This document shows, one piece after another, positions 1-8,484 of a stretch of DNA of 64,000 nucleotides (position 1 is its first letter; each line of letters starts with the position of its first letter). The notes under the pieces were generated by a model, which was not told where the DNA came from, searched no databases, and saw nothing but the letters and a program-made list of their open reading frames with translations. The stretch comes from Atopostipes suicloacalis DSM 15692 (GTDB taxonomy: Bacteria > Bacillota > Bacilli > Lactobacillales > Carnobacteriaceae_A): positions 1 to 64,000 of the forward strand of contig NZ_FQUF01000013.1 in assembly GCF_900129085.1 (NCBI RefSeq). The letters are read 5' to 3'. The position numbers were made by a program, and so were the translations under genes.

Positions 1-263
1 TCTAAATAAACATCTTCATGAAGACTTGCAGAATAAACTTCCTCATAATAAGTATAGGTTTTCCCATTCTGTATCTGTTTACGTTTTTGAGTAAACGACC
101 CTTTTTTAATCGCATTATTAATCGTTTGAGGGCTACGGCCAAGCAAACGAGCAATCGCCCTATTTGAGCGATTTTCTGCCTTATAACCTTCAATCTTATC
201 CATTTCACTTTTTGTAAGGTGTGTTCCTTTGTGTGGTTTTGTGTTAGTATTATTTTGGGTCAT
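1..263 (-). CDS. IS30-family transposase, N-terminal part (cut by window edge)
   Basis: The reading frame opened by the ATG at 263 gives 87 residues before the window ends. A purine-rich ribosome site (AAGGAG) lies about 7 bases upstream. The N-terminus contains a helix-turn-helix segment of the HTH_38 type (sequence around SNRAIARLLGRSPQTINNAI), followed by a basic stretch and a tyrosine-rich YTYYEEVY segment, as in IS30-family transposases of lactic acid bacteria. The DDE catalytic domain would lie to the left and is not visible, so whether the element is intact cannot be judged. A different frame over the same bases (2-208) is a shadow. Confidence 0.75.
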   Translation of the reverse strand, partial: MTQNNTNTKPHKGTHLTKSEMDKIEGYKAENRSNRAIARLLGRSPQTINNAIKKGSFTQKRKQIQNGKTYTYYEEVYSASLHEDVYL

Positions 264-355
264 GTGAATTCTCCTTATATTGGTTAGTGGTATATTCAAT
301 ATAACATGAATTTCACATGACTTTTTTATTTTAGGTGACTAACTTCATTATACAA
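1..355 (-). mobile_element. IS30-family insertion sequence, end fragment
   Basis: The window opens inside an insertion sequence whose transposase reads leftwards off the edge. The stretch 264-355 between the transposase start and fakA carries an AT-rich leader with a TATAAT-like box (347-352, minus strand). I could not define the terminal inverted repeat because the other end is outside the window, so the outer boundary near 330-360 is approximate. The element lies only about 40-60 bp beyond the fakA stop codon. Confidence 0.6.
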
Positions 356-395
356 TCTTCACTTTGTTTTAAACTCATCATTTAGCGAGTTTTAC

Positions 396-2057
396 TTATT
401 CTACTGAAATTAATAATGGATAGACGGGCTGTCCACCTTCATGTATCTCAACTTCAATATCTGGGTAAAGTTCTGCTAATTGTTCCATTAATGAATGAAC
501 CAATTGTTCTGAACTATTTTCTCCATATAATAAGGTGATTATTTCACTATCTTCAGTAATCATTTTTTTAATGGTTTCTAAGCTGGCTGTTTCTAAATCA
601 TTGTTGGTCACTTCTATATCGCCATCAATTAAGCCCATGTAATCATCTTTTTTAATCTTTAAACCGTTAATTTCTGTATCACGAATTGCAAATGTTATTT
701 GCCCAGAAGTTACATATTGTATCTCTTCTGACATTAATTCTTGAATCTCTTCCAATTCCATATCTGGATTGAAAGCTAGCATGGCATTTATTCCTTGCTG
801 AATCGTTCGTGTTTCAACAACAGCTGCATTTGCTTCTGAAACTTCCGTTGCTTGATTCGCTGCCATAAAGATATTGCTGTTATTTGGTAATAAAATGTAA
901 TTTTTAGCAGGAACTTTTTCCATGGCCTCCAAGAAATCTTGAGTACTCGGATTCATTGTTTGACCACCTTCAATTACATAATCAACACCCATGCTTTCAA
1001 ACAAATCTTTAATTCCAGAGCCTGCTGCTACCGAGATAACTGAGACCTCTTTTTCAGTCGTTTTTTCTGTACTTGGTGCTTCTGAATGATCGAGTGCTGC
1101 ATGTTGTTCTCGCATATTGTCTACTTTAATATGAATGAGTGTTCCAAATTTTTGACCATAATTCATAACTTCTCCTGGTCTTTCAGTATGCACGTGCACC
1201 TTTACAATTTCTTCATCCGCAATGACTAATAAAGAATCTCCTAGTTCACTCAAATGATTACGGAATTCATCATAATCAAATTCACTGTCTACTGTTTTTC
1301 CTTTACCTAGACGAACCATGATCTCTGTACAAAAGCCAAACTCAATGTCTTCCGCGCTCATAGCGTCATGCACCGCTCCGCGGTGATGTTCTGCTCGAAC
1401 AAGTTCATCTAAATCTGGTTCTTCGACTACTTGAATTTCTTCACCTGTTAAAGATGATAAGAAGCCTTCATAGACATAAACTAATCCTTGACCCCCACTA
1501 TCCACTACCCCTACTTCTTTAAGTACTGGCAATAATTCCGGTGTATGATCTAATGAGACTTTAGCAGCAGCAAGGATTTCTTCCATTACTTCAATAATAT
1601 CTTCTGTGGTTTGAGCTTTATTTTTCCCTGCTTCGGCTGATTCTCGAGCAACAGTTAATATAGTTCCTTCCACAGGTTTCATAATTGCTTTATAGGCTGA
1701 ATCTACACCTGCTTGGAAAGCTTGTGCAAATTCAATTGTATTAATTTCTGCTTTTGATTCAATTGATCGACTAAAACCTCTAAATAATTGAGATAATATA
1801 ACGCCTGAGTTTCCTCGTGCGCCCATTAATAATCCTTTAGATAATGTTTGACCTATTTTACCTATTTCAGTATCTGAATTTTCTTTTACAGCTTTTGCTC
1901 CACTTGAAAAAGTAAGATTCATATTTGTTCCTGTATCTCCATCTGGTACGGGGAATACATTTAATGAATTTACATATTCAGCATTTTGGGCTAAATGCGA
2001 TTGGCCAGCTACTATCATATCTTTAAAATCTTTACCCGTTAATTTCGATAATTCCAT
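396..2057 (-). CDS. fakA: Fatty acid kinase subunit FakA (DAK2/DegV-associated kinase, YloV)
   Basis: A protein of 553 residues belonging to the DAK2-domain kinase family. FakA phosphorylates fatty acids held by a FakB (DegV-type) carrier, feeding acyl-phosphate into phospholipid synthesis. The nucleotide/metal motif PDGDTGTNM sits at residues 38-46, and the all-helical DAK2 domain fills about residues 1-200. The C-terminal half matches the FakA middle and C-terminal domains in length. An upstream in-frame ATG at 2084 exists, but the ATG at 2057 is preceded by a strong GGGAGG site, so I chose it. The gene follows the Asp23-like gene by about 40 bases, the usual yloU-yloV pairing. recG often follows in relatives; here an IS30 element comes next. 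Confidence 0.93.
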   Translation of the reverse strand: MELSKLTGKDFKDMIVAGQSHLAQNAEYVNSLNVFPVPDGDTGTNMNLTFSSGAKAVKENSDTEIGKIGQTLSKGLLMGARGNSGVILSQLFRGFSRSIESKAEINTIEFAQAFQAGVDSAYKAIMKPVEGTILTVARESAEAGKNKAQTTEDIIEVMEEILAAAKVSLDHTPELLPVLKEVGVVDSGGQGLVYVYEGFLSSLTGEEIQVVEEPDLDELVRAEHHRGAVHDAMSAEDIEFGFCTEIMVRLGKGKTVDSEFDYDEFRNHLSELGDSLLVIADEEIVKVHVHTERPGEVMNYGQKFGTLIHIKVDNMREQHAALDHSEAPSTEKTTEKEVSVISVAAGSGIKDLFESMGVDYVIEGGQTMNPSTQDFLEAMEKVPAKNYILLPNNSNIFMAANQATEVSEANAAVVETRTIQQGINAMLAFNPDMELEEIQELMSEEIQYVTSGQITFAIRDTEINGLKIKKDDYMGLIDGDIEVTNNDLETASLETIKKMITEDSEIITLLYGENSSEQLVHSLMEQLAELYPDIEVEIHEGGQPVYPLLISVE

Positions 2058-2096
2058 TGTCTTTCCTCCCTGTGTCACAATCAAACTGTGACCCGA

Positions 2097-2462
2097 CTAA
2101 TCATCATTTTGTACACGTACACCATGTACAAAAATATTTACTGCGTCTGCTTGAACGCCTAGACTAGCCTCTAACTGATAGCTAACTCGCTCTTGTACAT
2201 TTTTTGATACTTCTGAAATTTTTGTGCCATAACTTACGATGATGTAGACACCAATGACTACACCCTCTTGTTCTTGATCAACAACTATTCCTTTTGCATA
2301 ATTTTCTCTATTTAATATCTCGTTTAATCCATCTCTTACTTGGTGTTTACTTGCCATACCTACCACTCCAGGTATTTCTGTTGCAGCTCCACCAACAACT
2401 GTTGCAATAACGTCATTAGAGATTTCTATGGTTCCATGTTCATTATTTACCGTAACGGACAT
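2097..2462 (-). CDS. Asp23/Gls24-family envelope stress protein (YloU-like)
   Basis: A 121-residue protein of the Asp23/DUF322 family. It shows the family pattern: an N-terminal beta segment, then the conserved GAATEIPGVVGMAS stretch (residues 25-38), and a C-terminal VNIFVHGV strand. The YloU type is encoded directly upstream of fakA, as here, and is thought to sit at the cell periphery with a role in envelope or lipid homeostasis; the exact function is not settled. The start has a good AGGAG site 8 bases upstream. It is the first gene of the fakA transcript; I could not assign a clear promoter in the AT-rich region upstream. Confidence 0.85.
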   Translation of the reverse strand: MSVTVNNEHGTIEISNDVIATVVGGAATEIPGVVGMASKHQVRDGLNEILNRENYAKGIVVDQEQEGVVIGVYIIVSYGTKISEVSKNVQERVSYQLEASLGVQADAVNIFVHGVRVQNDD

Positions 2463-2558
2463 AATGTGTTCTCCTCTCCGTTCGTTGTAATATTTTTTAT
2501 TAGTTCTAACAAATTATTTCATACTTTAACAATATTAACTAAAAACATGAAAATTATC

Positions 2559-2606
2559 AACATGAATCCACCATTAGACATGGCTAAAGGTTGATCTATT
2601 CATGTT
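2559..2606. other. Hairpin with perfect 9-bp arms in the yloU leader region
   Basis: AACATGAAT at 2559-2567 is the exact reverse complement of ATTCATGTT at 2598-2606, with a 30-base loop. On the plus strand it is followed by a run of seven T starting about 8 bases later, but no plus-strand gene ends here. On the minus strand it would lie in the 5' leader of yloU-fakA. Its role is unknown. Confidence 0.4.
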
Positions 2607-2770
2607 GTAATAGTTTTTTTAATTTACTTCTAATCAAACTAAACAAATTTCTCAATCGTTCATTATGTTGTCTTAATCTGTTTAATTGCTAAGACGACTT
2701 GATATTACCTTATTTACTGTAGAATATCAATATACAAGTAATTATTCTGCTTAATCATTGGAGAGCTTTT

Positions 2771-3021
2771 CACACACTTAATAATATTTTGTGCGCGGAG
2801 GAATGCAGGTGAAGTGGTTAGCACACCCATAATAGTATTTTGTGTGTGATGGAAGTGTTAGCGCCCACTTTATAGATTTTTTTTGTGGTAGAAGTGATCA
2901 GCGCACACTTAATCGTATTTTATGTGTGGTGGAAGTATTAGCACTCACTTTATAGATTTTTGTGCGTGATAGAAGTGACCAGTACTCACTAACTGTCGTT
3001 TATTCTATATTAAAAGTGGGT
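2771..3021. repeat. Degenerate tandem repeat, unit about 40 bp, five to six copies
   Basis: Units begin at 2771 (a 50-base variant), 2821, 2861, 2901, 2941 (41 bases) and 2982 (decayed). The core pattern is gcacaC(t)TtaTaGatTTTt followed by a GTGtG block and ending GaAGTgaTca/GaAGTgtTA. Units starting at 2821 and 2901 match at 33 of 40 positions by hand count and resemble each other more than their neighbours, as do units at 2861 and 2941, so the array also has an 80-bp higher-order period. There are no unique spacers, so it is not a CRISPR array, and no frame reads through it as protein. Confidence 0.75.
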
Positions 3022-3069
3022 CCACTCAGCTGTCACTAATAATAATCGCTGAATAAATTTATTTTTTTC

Positions 3070-3098
3070 TTGTTTTTTAAAAAATATTATGGTATTGT
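3070..3098 (+). promoter_or_regulatory. Predicted sigma-A promoter of rpmB
   Basis: TTGTTT at 3070-3075 and TATTGT at 3093-3098 are separated by 17 bases, placing transcription start near 3105 and giving a leader of about 45 bases to the rpmB start. Confidence 0.55.
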
Positions 3099-3148
3099 AT
3101 TGAAGTATGAAAATAGTCATTTTGACTGTTTGCAAAGGAGGAAATACG

Positions 3149-3337
3149 ATGGCTAAAGAATGCTACTTTACAGGACGTACAGCAAGCAGAGGAAATAATC
3201 GTTCATTCGCACTTAATTCTTCAAGACGTTCTTTTAAACCAAACTTACAAAAAGTTCGTGTACTAGTTGATGGTAAACCTAAACGTGTTTGGGTTTCTGC
3301 TAGAGCACTTAAATCTGGAAAAGTTCAAAGAGTCTAA
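3149..3337 (+). CDS. rpmB: 50S ribosomal protein L28
   Basis: A 62-residue basic protein of the large ribosomal subunit. The sequence starts [10 protein letters not shown], with the conserved CYFTGR...GNNRSFALN segment and the [11 protein letters not shown]-terminus of bacterial L28. It carries a single Cys, so it is the zinc-free form. The start at 3149 has an AAAGGAGG site 8 bases upstream, which decides it over an in-frame ATG at 3107. The gene is monocistronic between its own promoter and a strong terminator, convergent with thiN. Confidence 0.95.
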   Translation: MAKECYFTGRTASRGNNRSFALNSSRRSFKPNLQKVRVLVDGKPKRVWVSARALKSGKVQRV

Positions 3338-3345
3338 TTTGAATA

Positions 3346-3396
3346 AAAATAAACGTTGGGTTTACTTTTTAGTAAATCCAACGTTTATTTTTTTAT
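3346..3396 (+). terminator. Intrinsic terminator of rpmB, probably bidirectional with thiN
   Basis: A long near-perfect stem (AAATAAACGTTGG paired with CCAACGTTTATTT and further inner pairs GTTTACT/AGTAAAT) closes on a TTTT loop and is followed by T residues on the plus strand and by T residues on the minus strand. The thiN stop codon lies at its right edge. Confidence 0.85.
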
Positions 3397-4043
3397 TCTG
3401 TTTTATCTCGACTTTGGACGGCTGCAATGATCCCTTTTTTAAAGGCTAAAGACGCTTGCTTATTTAGAAATTCATTACTAATTAACGCTAAAGGCTGATC
3501 AAAATCTTCTTCTATTAATTCATATTTCACTTCTTTAAGAGTAAGACCTTCTACTTCAGTCATTAAGATGTAGGATAAATAATCCATTTGTTTGATTTTA
3601 TCTATTGTATACTCTCCTGGCAAAAAGTATTCAATGACATTATTTGTGGCTATATATTTTAATTTTGGGATGAGTGTCTCAAATCTTTTTTGTAATACAA
3701 TCATCAAAATACTATATAAGTGATCAATTCGACCCCCATACCAATTGTAGACATAGATATTCTTTGCATCAAAATGATTTAAAGCATATTCAAAAGCAAG
3801 TTCCGCATCTGTATCGTCTTTATCTGTCGGAAAATTTAAAACTTTCGCTTTGCTCTGTTCAATCATCTTTTTTTCATGCAGAGAGACTGAATCAAAATCT
3901 CCTAATGCCACATCTATTTTCAGATTTTCTTCTATCGCTAGTAAAGCTCCGCGATCAACCCCTATTACAATTCCTTCCGTTTTGATTAAAGGACGAATCT
4001 CTTCTGTTTTTGGTGCTCCTAATATAATATGGATATCCTTCAT
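3393..4043 (-). CDS. thiN: Thiamine pyrophosphokinase
   Basis: A 216-residue enzyme transferring pyrophosphate from ATP to thiamine to give thiamine pyrophosphate. The family motifs are present: GDFDSV near residue 48, PTDKDDTDAELA near 73-84 (metal/ATP binding) and GGRIDH near 104-109. The C-terminal thiamine-binding domain follows, with the beta strands expected of this fold. Its start is one base from the stop of rpe, so the two are probably translated together in the usual rsgA-rpe-thiN order. TPP made here would be needed by the PDH E1 encoded in the same window. No TPP riboswitch is visible upstream. Confidence 0.92.
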   Translation of the reverse strand: MKDIHIILGAPKTEEIRPLIKTEGIVIGVDRGALLAIEENLKIDVALGDFDSVSLHEKKMIEQSKAKVLNFPTDKDDTDAELAFEYALNHFDAKNIYVYNWYGGRIDHLYSILMIVLQKRFETLIPKLKYIATNNVIEYFLPGEYTIDKIKQMDYLSYILMTEVEGLTLKEVKYELIEEDFDQPLALISNEFLNKQASLAFKKGIIAAVQSRDKTE

Positions 4044-4044
4044 A

Positions 4045-4698
4045 TTAATTCACCAATTTTTTTAAGGTTTGAATTTGATCTTCAGGCGATGCTGCACCAA
4101 AAATGTTAGATCCGGCAACAAATACATCTGCACCCGCTTCATGGCAAATTTGAATGGTCTCATTATTAATACCGCCATCCACTTGAATAAGAAAGTCAAG
4201 GTCGTGTTCACGACGATAATTGGCTAGTTGTTCAATTTTTTGAACCATTTCAGAAATGAATTTTTGGCCGCCTGCACCTGGGTTAACCGTCATTACTAGA
4301 ACTAAATCTACAATGGGTAGAACAGGTTCAATAAATGAAACAGGGGTGCCAGGATTTATAACGACTCCAGGATAGGCACCTTGTTTTTTAATGTCTTGCA
4401 TGACCCGATGAAGGTGTTTGGTTGTTTCCGCATGGACAGTGATCCCTGTAGCCCCCGCTTCAATAAATTTAGTGATTATTTTTTCAGGTTCTTCCACCAT
4501 CAAATGTACATCGAGTGGCAGATCTGTGATTTTTTTAGCTGCTGCAACAACATTCGAACCGAACGTAATATCAGAAACAAAATGCCCGTCCATAATATCG
4601 ATATGGATCCAATCAGCTTCACTTTGGTCAAGCATTTGGATATCTTCGCCTAATTTTTTTATGTCGGCACTTAAAATCGATGGTGCTATTTTCCCCAT
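4045..4698 (-). CDS. rpe: Ribulose-phosphate 3-epimerase
   Basis: A 217-residue TIM-barrel enzyme of the pentose phosphate pathway that interconverts ribulose 5-phosphate and xylulose 5-phosphate. Family marks are APSILSAD at the N-terminus, HIDIMDGHFV (metal-binding His and Asp), LDVHLMV, MTVNPGAGGQKF and QVDGGIN. An in-frame ATG 24 bases further upstream (4722) exists, but the shorter start fits the family N-terminus and has a GTGGA site 6 bases upstream. It follows rsgA by 30 bases. Confidence 0.94.
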   Translation of the reverse strand: MGKIAPSILSADIKKLGEDIQMLDQSEADWIHIDIMDGHFVSDITFGSNVVAAAKKITDLPLDVHLMVEEPEKIITKFIEAGATGITVHAETTKHLHRVMQDIKKQGAYPGVVINPGTPVSFIEPVLPIVDLVLVMTVNPGAGGQKFISEMVQKIEQLANYRREHDLDFLIQVDGGINNETIQICHEAGADVFVAGSNIFGAASPEDQIQTLKKLVN

Positions 4699-4728
4699 TC
4701 TATTCCACAACTTTCTATTCATAATTTA

Positions 4729-5628
4729 TTAGTACATTGGTTTTCGGTTTTGAATCTCGATTAATATTTGCAGATAATTTTCGTAACGTGATTTTGCAAC
4801 TTCACCCGTTTCTAGCGCATCTTTTACTGCACATTTTGGTTCATTCTGGTGCAAACAGCCTCTAAATTTACAGTTAGGACTTAATTTTCTCATTTCTGGA
4901 AAACAATCGGATAGCTCTTCTTTTTCAATATCTGGAAAACTTAAAGCACTGAAACCTGGTGTATCTGCAAACAATCCACCGAGTAAAGGTAACAACTCGA
5001 CATGTCTTGTAGTGTGTTTTCCTCGGCCAAGTGATTTAGAGGTTTCGGCTGTTATTAGATTAAACGCAGGATTTAAGAAATTTAATAAAGTTGATTTTCC
5101 TGCACCTGACTGACCAATGAATACGGCTAGCTTATTCTCAAAATAATTAGTAAAGATTTTTTTTATTTCTTCTTTTAAATTTTCTGTCTCAGCTACATTT
5201 AGAGTAATAAATGGATAACCAATTTTTTCATAAACTGCTTTATATTGTTCAATTTCTTCCACAGTTTCTTCGTCCGCTATATCTAGTTTAGATACATATA
5301 TAATAGGATCAATATGTTTATATTCAAGCATAATCAAAAAGCGATCAAGTAATTGGACTGAAAAATTAGGACCCGTAACAGATGCCACAATAACGCCAAT
5401 ATCTACGTTTGCAATTGGAGGACGCACCAATTCATTTTTTCTTGGTTTAACTTCAACAAGTGTTCCCTCAGTTTGATTTTCACTTTCAAACTTCACATAG
5501 TCTCCTACTAAGGGAGTAATTCCTTTTTTCCTAAAAACACCGCGTGCTCTTGTTTGGTAGACGACATCCTTTTCATCTGTAATGTAATAAAATCCACTTA
5601 ATGCTTTTGTAATTTGCCCTTCTCGCAA
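4729..5628 (-). CDS. rsgA: Ribosome small-subunit-dependent GTPase A
   Basis: A 299-residue circularly permuted GTPase that acts late in 30S assembly. An OB-fold occupies about residues 1-65. The G4 motif (SKLD, 113-116) precedes the P-loop GQSGAGKST (172-180) and the DTPG G3 motif (222-225), the permuted order typical of the family. A C-terminal zinc site is formed by C253, C258, H260 and C266. It sits between prkC and rpe in the common Firmicutes order, with 21 bases to prkC. Confidence 0.95.
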   Translation of the reverse strand: MREGQITKALSGFYYITDEKDVVYQTRARGVFRKKGITPLVGDYVKFESENQTEGTLVEVKPRKNELVRPPIANVDIGVIVASVTGPNFSVQLLDRFLIMLEYKHIDPIIYVSKLDIADEETVEEIEQYKAVYEKIGYPFITLNVAETENLKEEIKKIFTNYFENKLAVFIGQSGAGKSTLLNFLNPAFNLITAETSKSLGRGKHTTRHVELLPLLGGLFADTPGFSALSFPDIEKEELSDCFPEMRKLSPNCKFRGCLHQNEPKCAVKDALETGEVAKSRYENYLQILIEIQNRKPMY

Positions 5629-5649
5629 AACATCTCCTCTTTCTTTTAA

Positions 5650-7623
5650 TTATTCTGGTTCTGGAGTCACGACTTTTTTAATAATTTGCTCGTCATCTCT
5701 TTCTATTCGATATTCAGCAGATTCGCCTTCTTCGATGATAAAGCTTAATTTACGTGAAGTATCTTCTTGTATCGTAAATTCTTCATATACTGTGTCAATA
5801 TCATTTTCATAATCACCAATATAAATTTTTATTTTATTTGGCAAAAGTTCTGGTTCTTCGTCTTCTTCATCGTCTTGGGATTCTGCAAAATTCTCTTCAT
5901 AAGGGATTGAGACTTCTTCTGAAAAAGAAACGGTTTTAGCTTCTTCAGGTCCTGTAGAAAATACCACCTTGATTCGTTCTCCAATATATAAAGAAGTATC
6001 TTTTTCTGGTTCTTGTCGGATCACTTGATCAACTGGAATCGTATCGGAGGCTTCTTCACTAGTAGATAAATATAAACCATTTTCATCTACATATTTATCC
6101 ACTTCTTCTCGAGAAAAACCCGATAAATCAATCATGAAAATTTCGCGTCTACCAGAACTTACAGTAAAAGTAATCGTTGTTTCACTAGGAACCACTTCTT
6201 CTCCAGAATCAATATCTTGCTCAATGATTGACCCTTCTGGAACAGTTTCGCTGGTCGCTGTTTCACTTTCAACCTCAAAGCCTAACTCATCTAACTCAGC
6301 ACGAACTTCTTCATAGCTCTTTCCAACATAATCTTTGATTTTAAAGGTTTCTTCTCCTAAACTTACATATAAGTCAACTTCTGACCCTTCTAAAACGCTA
6401 GCTTCTATATCTGGATTTACGCGGAATACAATCCCTTCTTCATAGTCATCATTGGGGCGAGTAATAATTTCTCCCACTTCTAAAGAGTTCTCTTCTAAAA
6501 GTTTAACTGCTTCTTCTTGTTCAAGACCTACAAGTTCTTTCGGTATAATGACTTGGACGGGTTTAGATAATAAATAGGCAACGAACACAACCACCAAGAT
6601 AACCGGAAGGAGTAACCACCACCAACGTCGTTTTTTCTTTGGTTTAGAAGTCTCTTTTTCTTCTTCTTTTGATAAGTTAATGGTTTCATCACTAATCGGA
6701 GAAGCTGCCATAGCCTCAGAACTTGCATTCAGGGCACTTGCATCAAGAACTAATGTATCTTCTTCAATTTCAGCAGGAGGTTCAAATCTTTCTTCACCTC
6801 TTCGAGAAGGAGATAATACAGTCTTTAAGTCTTCTTTCATTTCACCTACTGTTGCATAGCGGTGCCTAGGCTCTTTAGCCGTTGCTTTTAAAACAACATT
6901 TTCTAAAGGTTGAGGAATTCGAGAATCAAATTCATGCAAGGAAGGAATTGGTGTTTGAAAATGTTTTAAGGCAATAGAAACCGCGGATTCTCCTTGGAAG
7001 GGAACAGTTCCCGTCAATAATTCATACAAAACAATCCCTAAAGAATAAATATCCGATTGTTTAGTCACCACATTTCCTCTAGCTTGTTCCGGAGAAATAT
7101 ACTGAACAGATCCTAACAAGGAATTGGTCTGTGTAATAGAGTTTTGAGAGAGGGCTACTGCAATCCCAAAATCTGTTATTTTTACATTCCCGTTTTTATC
7201 AATTAGGATATTATGAGGTTTTATATCTCGGTGAATTACATCATTTTTGTGTGCATATTCAATCGCATCCAATATCTGCTCCATGATGTTAATTACCTTT
7301 TTATAAGGAATCGGATGGTTTTCCCGGATGTATTGTTTCAGATCCATTCCATCCACATATTCCATTACAATGTACGGTCGATCTCCTTCTCCTACATCGT
7401 AAATGGTTACTATGTTTGGGTGGGTTAATTCTGTAGTAGATAAAGCTTCCCTTTGGAAACGTCGTAAGCTATCTTTATCGTTTTGAAAATCTAATGAAAT
7501 CATTTTAACAGCAACTTCTCGTTCAAGAATCAAATCCATTGCTAGATATACATTAGCCATTCCACCGGAGCCAATTTTTTCAATTATCTTATAACGTCCG
7601 CTCACACGTTCACCTTGGTTCAT
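5650..7623 (-). CDS. prkC: Ser/Thr protein kinase with PASTA domains (PrkC/Stk1 type)
   Basis: A 657-residue membrane kinase that senses cell-wall fragments or lipid II and phosphorylates growth and division proteins. The cytoplasmic kinase domain covers about residues 10-270, with the glycine loop IGSGGMANV (18-25), Lys40, catalytic HRDIKPHN (131-138) and DFG (151-153). A juxtamembrane acidic linker leads to a basic KKKRRWWW stop and one transmembrane helix (about 338-358). Three extracellular PASTA repeats follow (about 360-560), then an acidic, Glu/Asp-rich tail and a final beta-rich segment. The gene overlaps the phosphatase gene prpC by four bases (ATGA), so the kinase-phosphatase pair is translationally coupled. 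Confidence 0.95.
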   Translation of the reverse strand: MNQGERVSGRYKIIEKIGSGGMANVYLAMDLILEREVAVKMISLDFQNDKDSLRRFQREALSTTELTHPNIVTIYDVGEGDRPYIVMEYVDGMDLKQYIRENHPIPYKKVINIMEQILDAIEYAHKNDVIHRDIKPHNILIDKNGNVKITDFGIAVALSQNSITQTNSLLGSVQYISPEQARGNVVTKQSDIYSLGIVLYELLTGTVPFQGESAVSIALKHFQTPIPSLHEFDSRIPQPLENVVLKATAKEPRHRYATVGEMKEDLKTVLSPSRRGEERFEPPAEIEEDTLVLDASALNASSEAMAASPISDETINLSKEEEKETSKPKKKRRWWWLLLPVILVVVFVAYLLSKPVQVIIPKELVGLEQEEAVKLLEENSLEVGEIITRPNDDYEEGIVFRVNPDIEASVLEGSEVDLYVSLGEETFKIKDYVGKSYEEVRAELDELGFEVESETATSETVPEGSIIEQDIDSGEEVVPSETTITFTVSSGRREIFMIDLSGFSREEVDKYVDENGLYLSTSEEASDTIPVDQVIRQEPEKDTSLYIGERIKVVFSTGPEEAKTVSFSEEVSIPYEENFAESQDDEEDEEPELLPNKIKIYIGDYENDIDTVYEEFTIQEDTSRKLSFIIEEGESAEYRIERDDEQIIKKVVTPEPE

Positions 7624-8387
7624 TTGTCTTCACCTACCTTATGATCTGGCGTCATGTTTACATCAATTAAACTGACGGTTATATTATCAGATCCTTCATT
7701 TTCTATTGCTTTATTCACGAGCATTTCTGATTTTTGGTCTAATGATAGATCAGTTTGTTTTAAAATTTCTAACATTTCTGTCTCACTAACTGCATTGGAT
7801 AGACCATCTGAATTAAGCATAATAACATCTACTTTATTGATTAATCGTTTAAAGAAATCAACATCCACTTGCCCCTCAACACCTAACGATCGTGTCAAAG
7901 CATTTCGATTATAATGGGTTAAGGCTTCTAAGTCTGTTAAAGCCCCTTTTCGCTGCAGTTCAGAAACAAAAGAATGGTCTTCTGTGACCAATTCAATTTG
8001 ATTATTAAAATAAGTATACGCACGGCTATCCCCAATATTAGAAAACAGTACGTTTTCTTTCAAAATAACGCTCGCCACTAAAGTCGTACCCATTCCTTCT
8101 AAATCCGAATACGTACTAGCTGCTTCATAAATTCGAGCATTTTCTTTGTTAATTTTTTCTTTTAACCAATTTTGAACAAGGTACGTGTCTTGAGAAGAAA
8201 AATCTGTTCCTTCCCATCCGTTTCCTATCTGAGAAACTGCCATTTCGCTTGCAATATCTCCCGCCTGATGTCCTCCTAGCCCATCACATAATACGGCTAA
8301 CAATAAACCAGACTGGTTAAAAAACACACCTGCGTAATCTTGGTTATCTTTTCTTTTTCCTTGGTGAGTTTTTAAACTATACTTCAT
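7620..8387 (-). CDS. prpC: PP2C-type Ser/Thr phosphatase (Stp/PrpC)
   Basis: A 255-residue PPM-family phosphatase that reverses PrkC phosphorylation. Metal-binding acidic residues lie in NQDYAG, CDGLGGHQAGDIAS, LNSDGLSN and GSDNITV, in family order. There is no transmembrane segment. It precedes and overlaps prkC by four bases. About 100 bases separate it from rsmB upstream, with no terminator visible between them. Confidence 0.94.
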   Translation of the reverse strand: MKYSLKTHQGKRKDNQDYAGVFFNQSGLLLAVLCDGLGGHQAGDIASEMAVSQIGNGWEGTDFSSQDTYLVQNWLKEKINKENARIYEAASTYSDLEGMGTTLVASVILKENVLFSNIGDSRAYTYFNNQIELVTEDHSFVSELQRKGALTDLEALTHYNRNALTRSLGVEGQVDVDFFKRLINKVDVIMLNSDGLSNAVSETEMLEILKQTDLSLDQKSEMLVNKAIENEGSDNITVSLIDVNMTPDHKVGEDK

Positions 8388-8484
8388 ATATCCACCTCAA
8401 CGATTCTAAACATTTATTTATAACAAGTATCTAACATTTTTCAAAAAAAGACAAGGTTATCTAAAGAAGCTCTAACTTCATGTC

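Larger units (their letters stand above)
2463..3148. other. Long divergent intergenic region between yloU and rpmB
   Basis: This stretch of nearly 700 bases has no credible gene. It holds, from left to right, the leader of the yloU-fakA transcript, a long-loop hairpin (2559-2606), an AT-rich segment, a degenerate 40-bp tandem repeat array (2771-3021) and the rpmB promoter (3070-3098). An open frame at 2340-2594 on the plus strand overlaps yloU antisense and shows no protein-like composition. Confidence 0.7.

Noticed and set aside
2340-2594. Plus-strand open frame overlapping yloU
   Set aside because: It runs antisense to yloU, lacks a ribosome site and reads as low-complexity Cys/Asn/Phe.
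2771-3021. CRISPR array
   Set aside because: The units abut each other with no unique spacers and diverge strongly; there are no cas genes.
4044-4044. TPP riboswitch upstream of thiN
   Set aside because: thiN starts one base from the rpe stop; there is no leader in which a riboswitch could fold.
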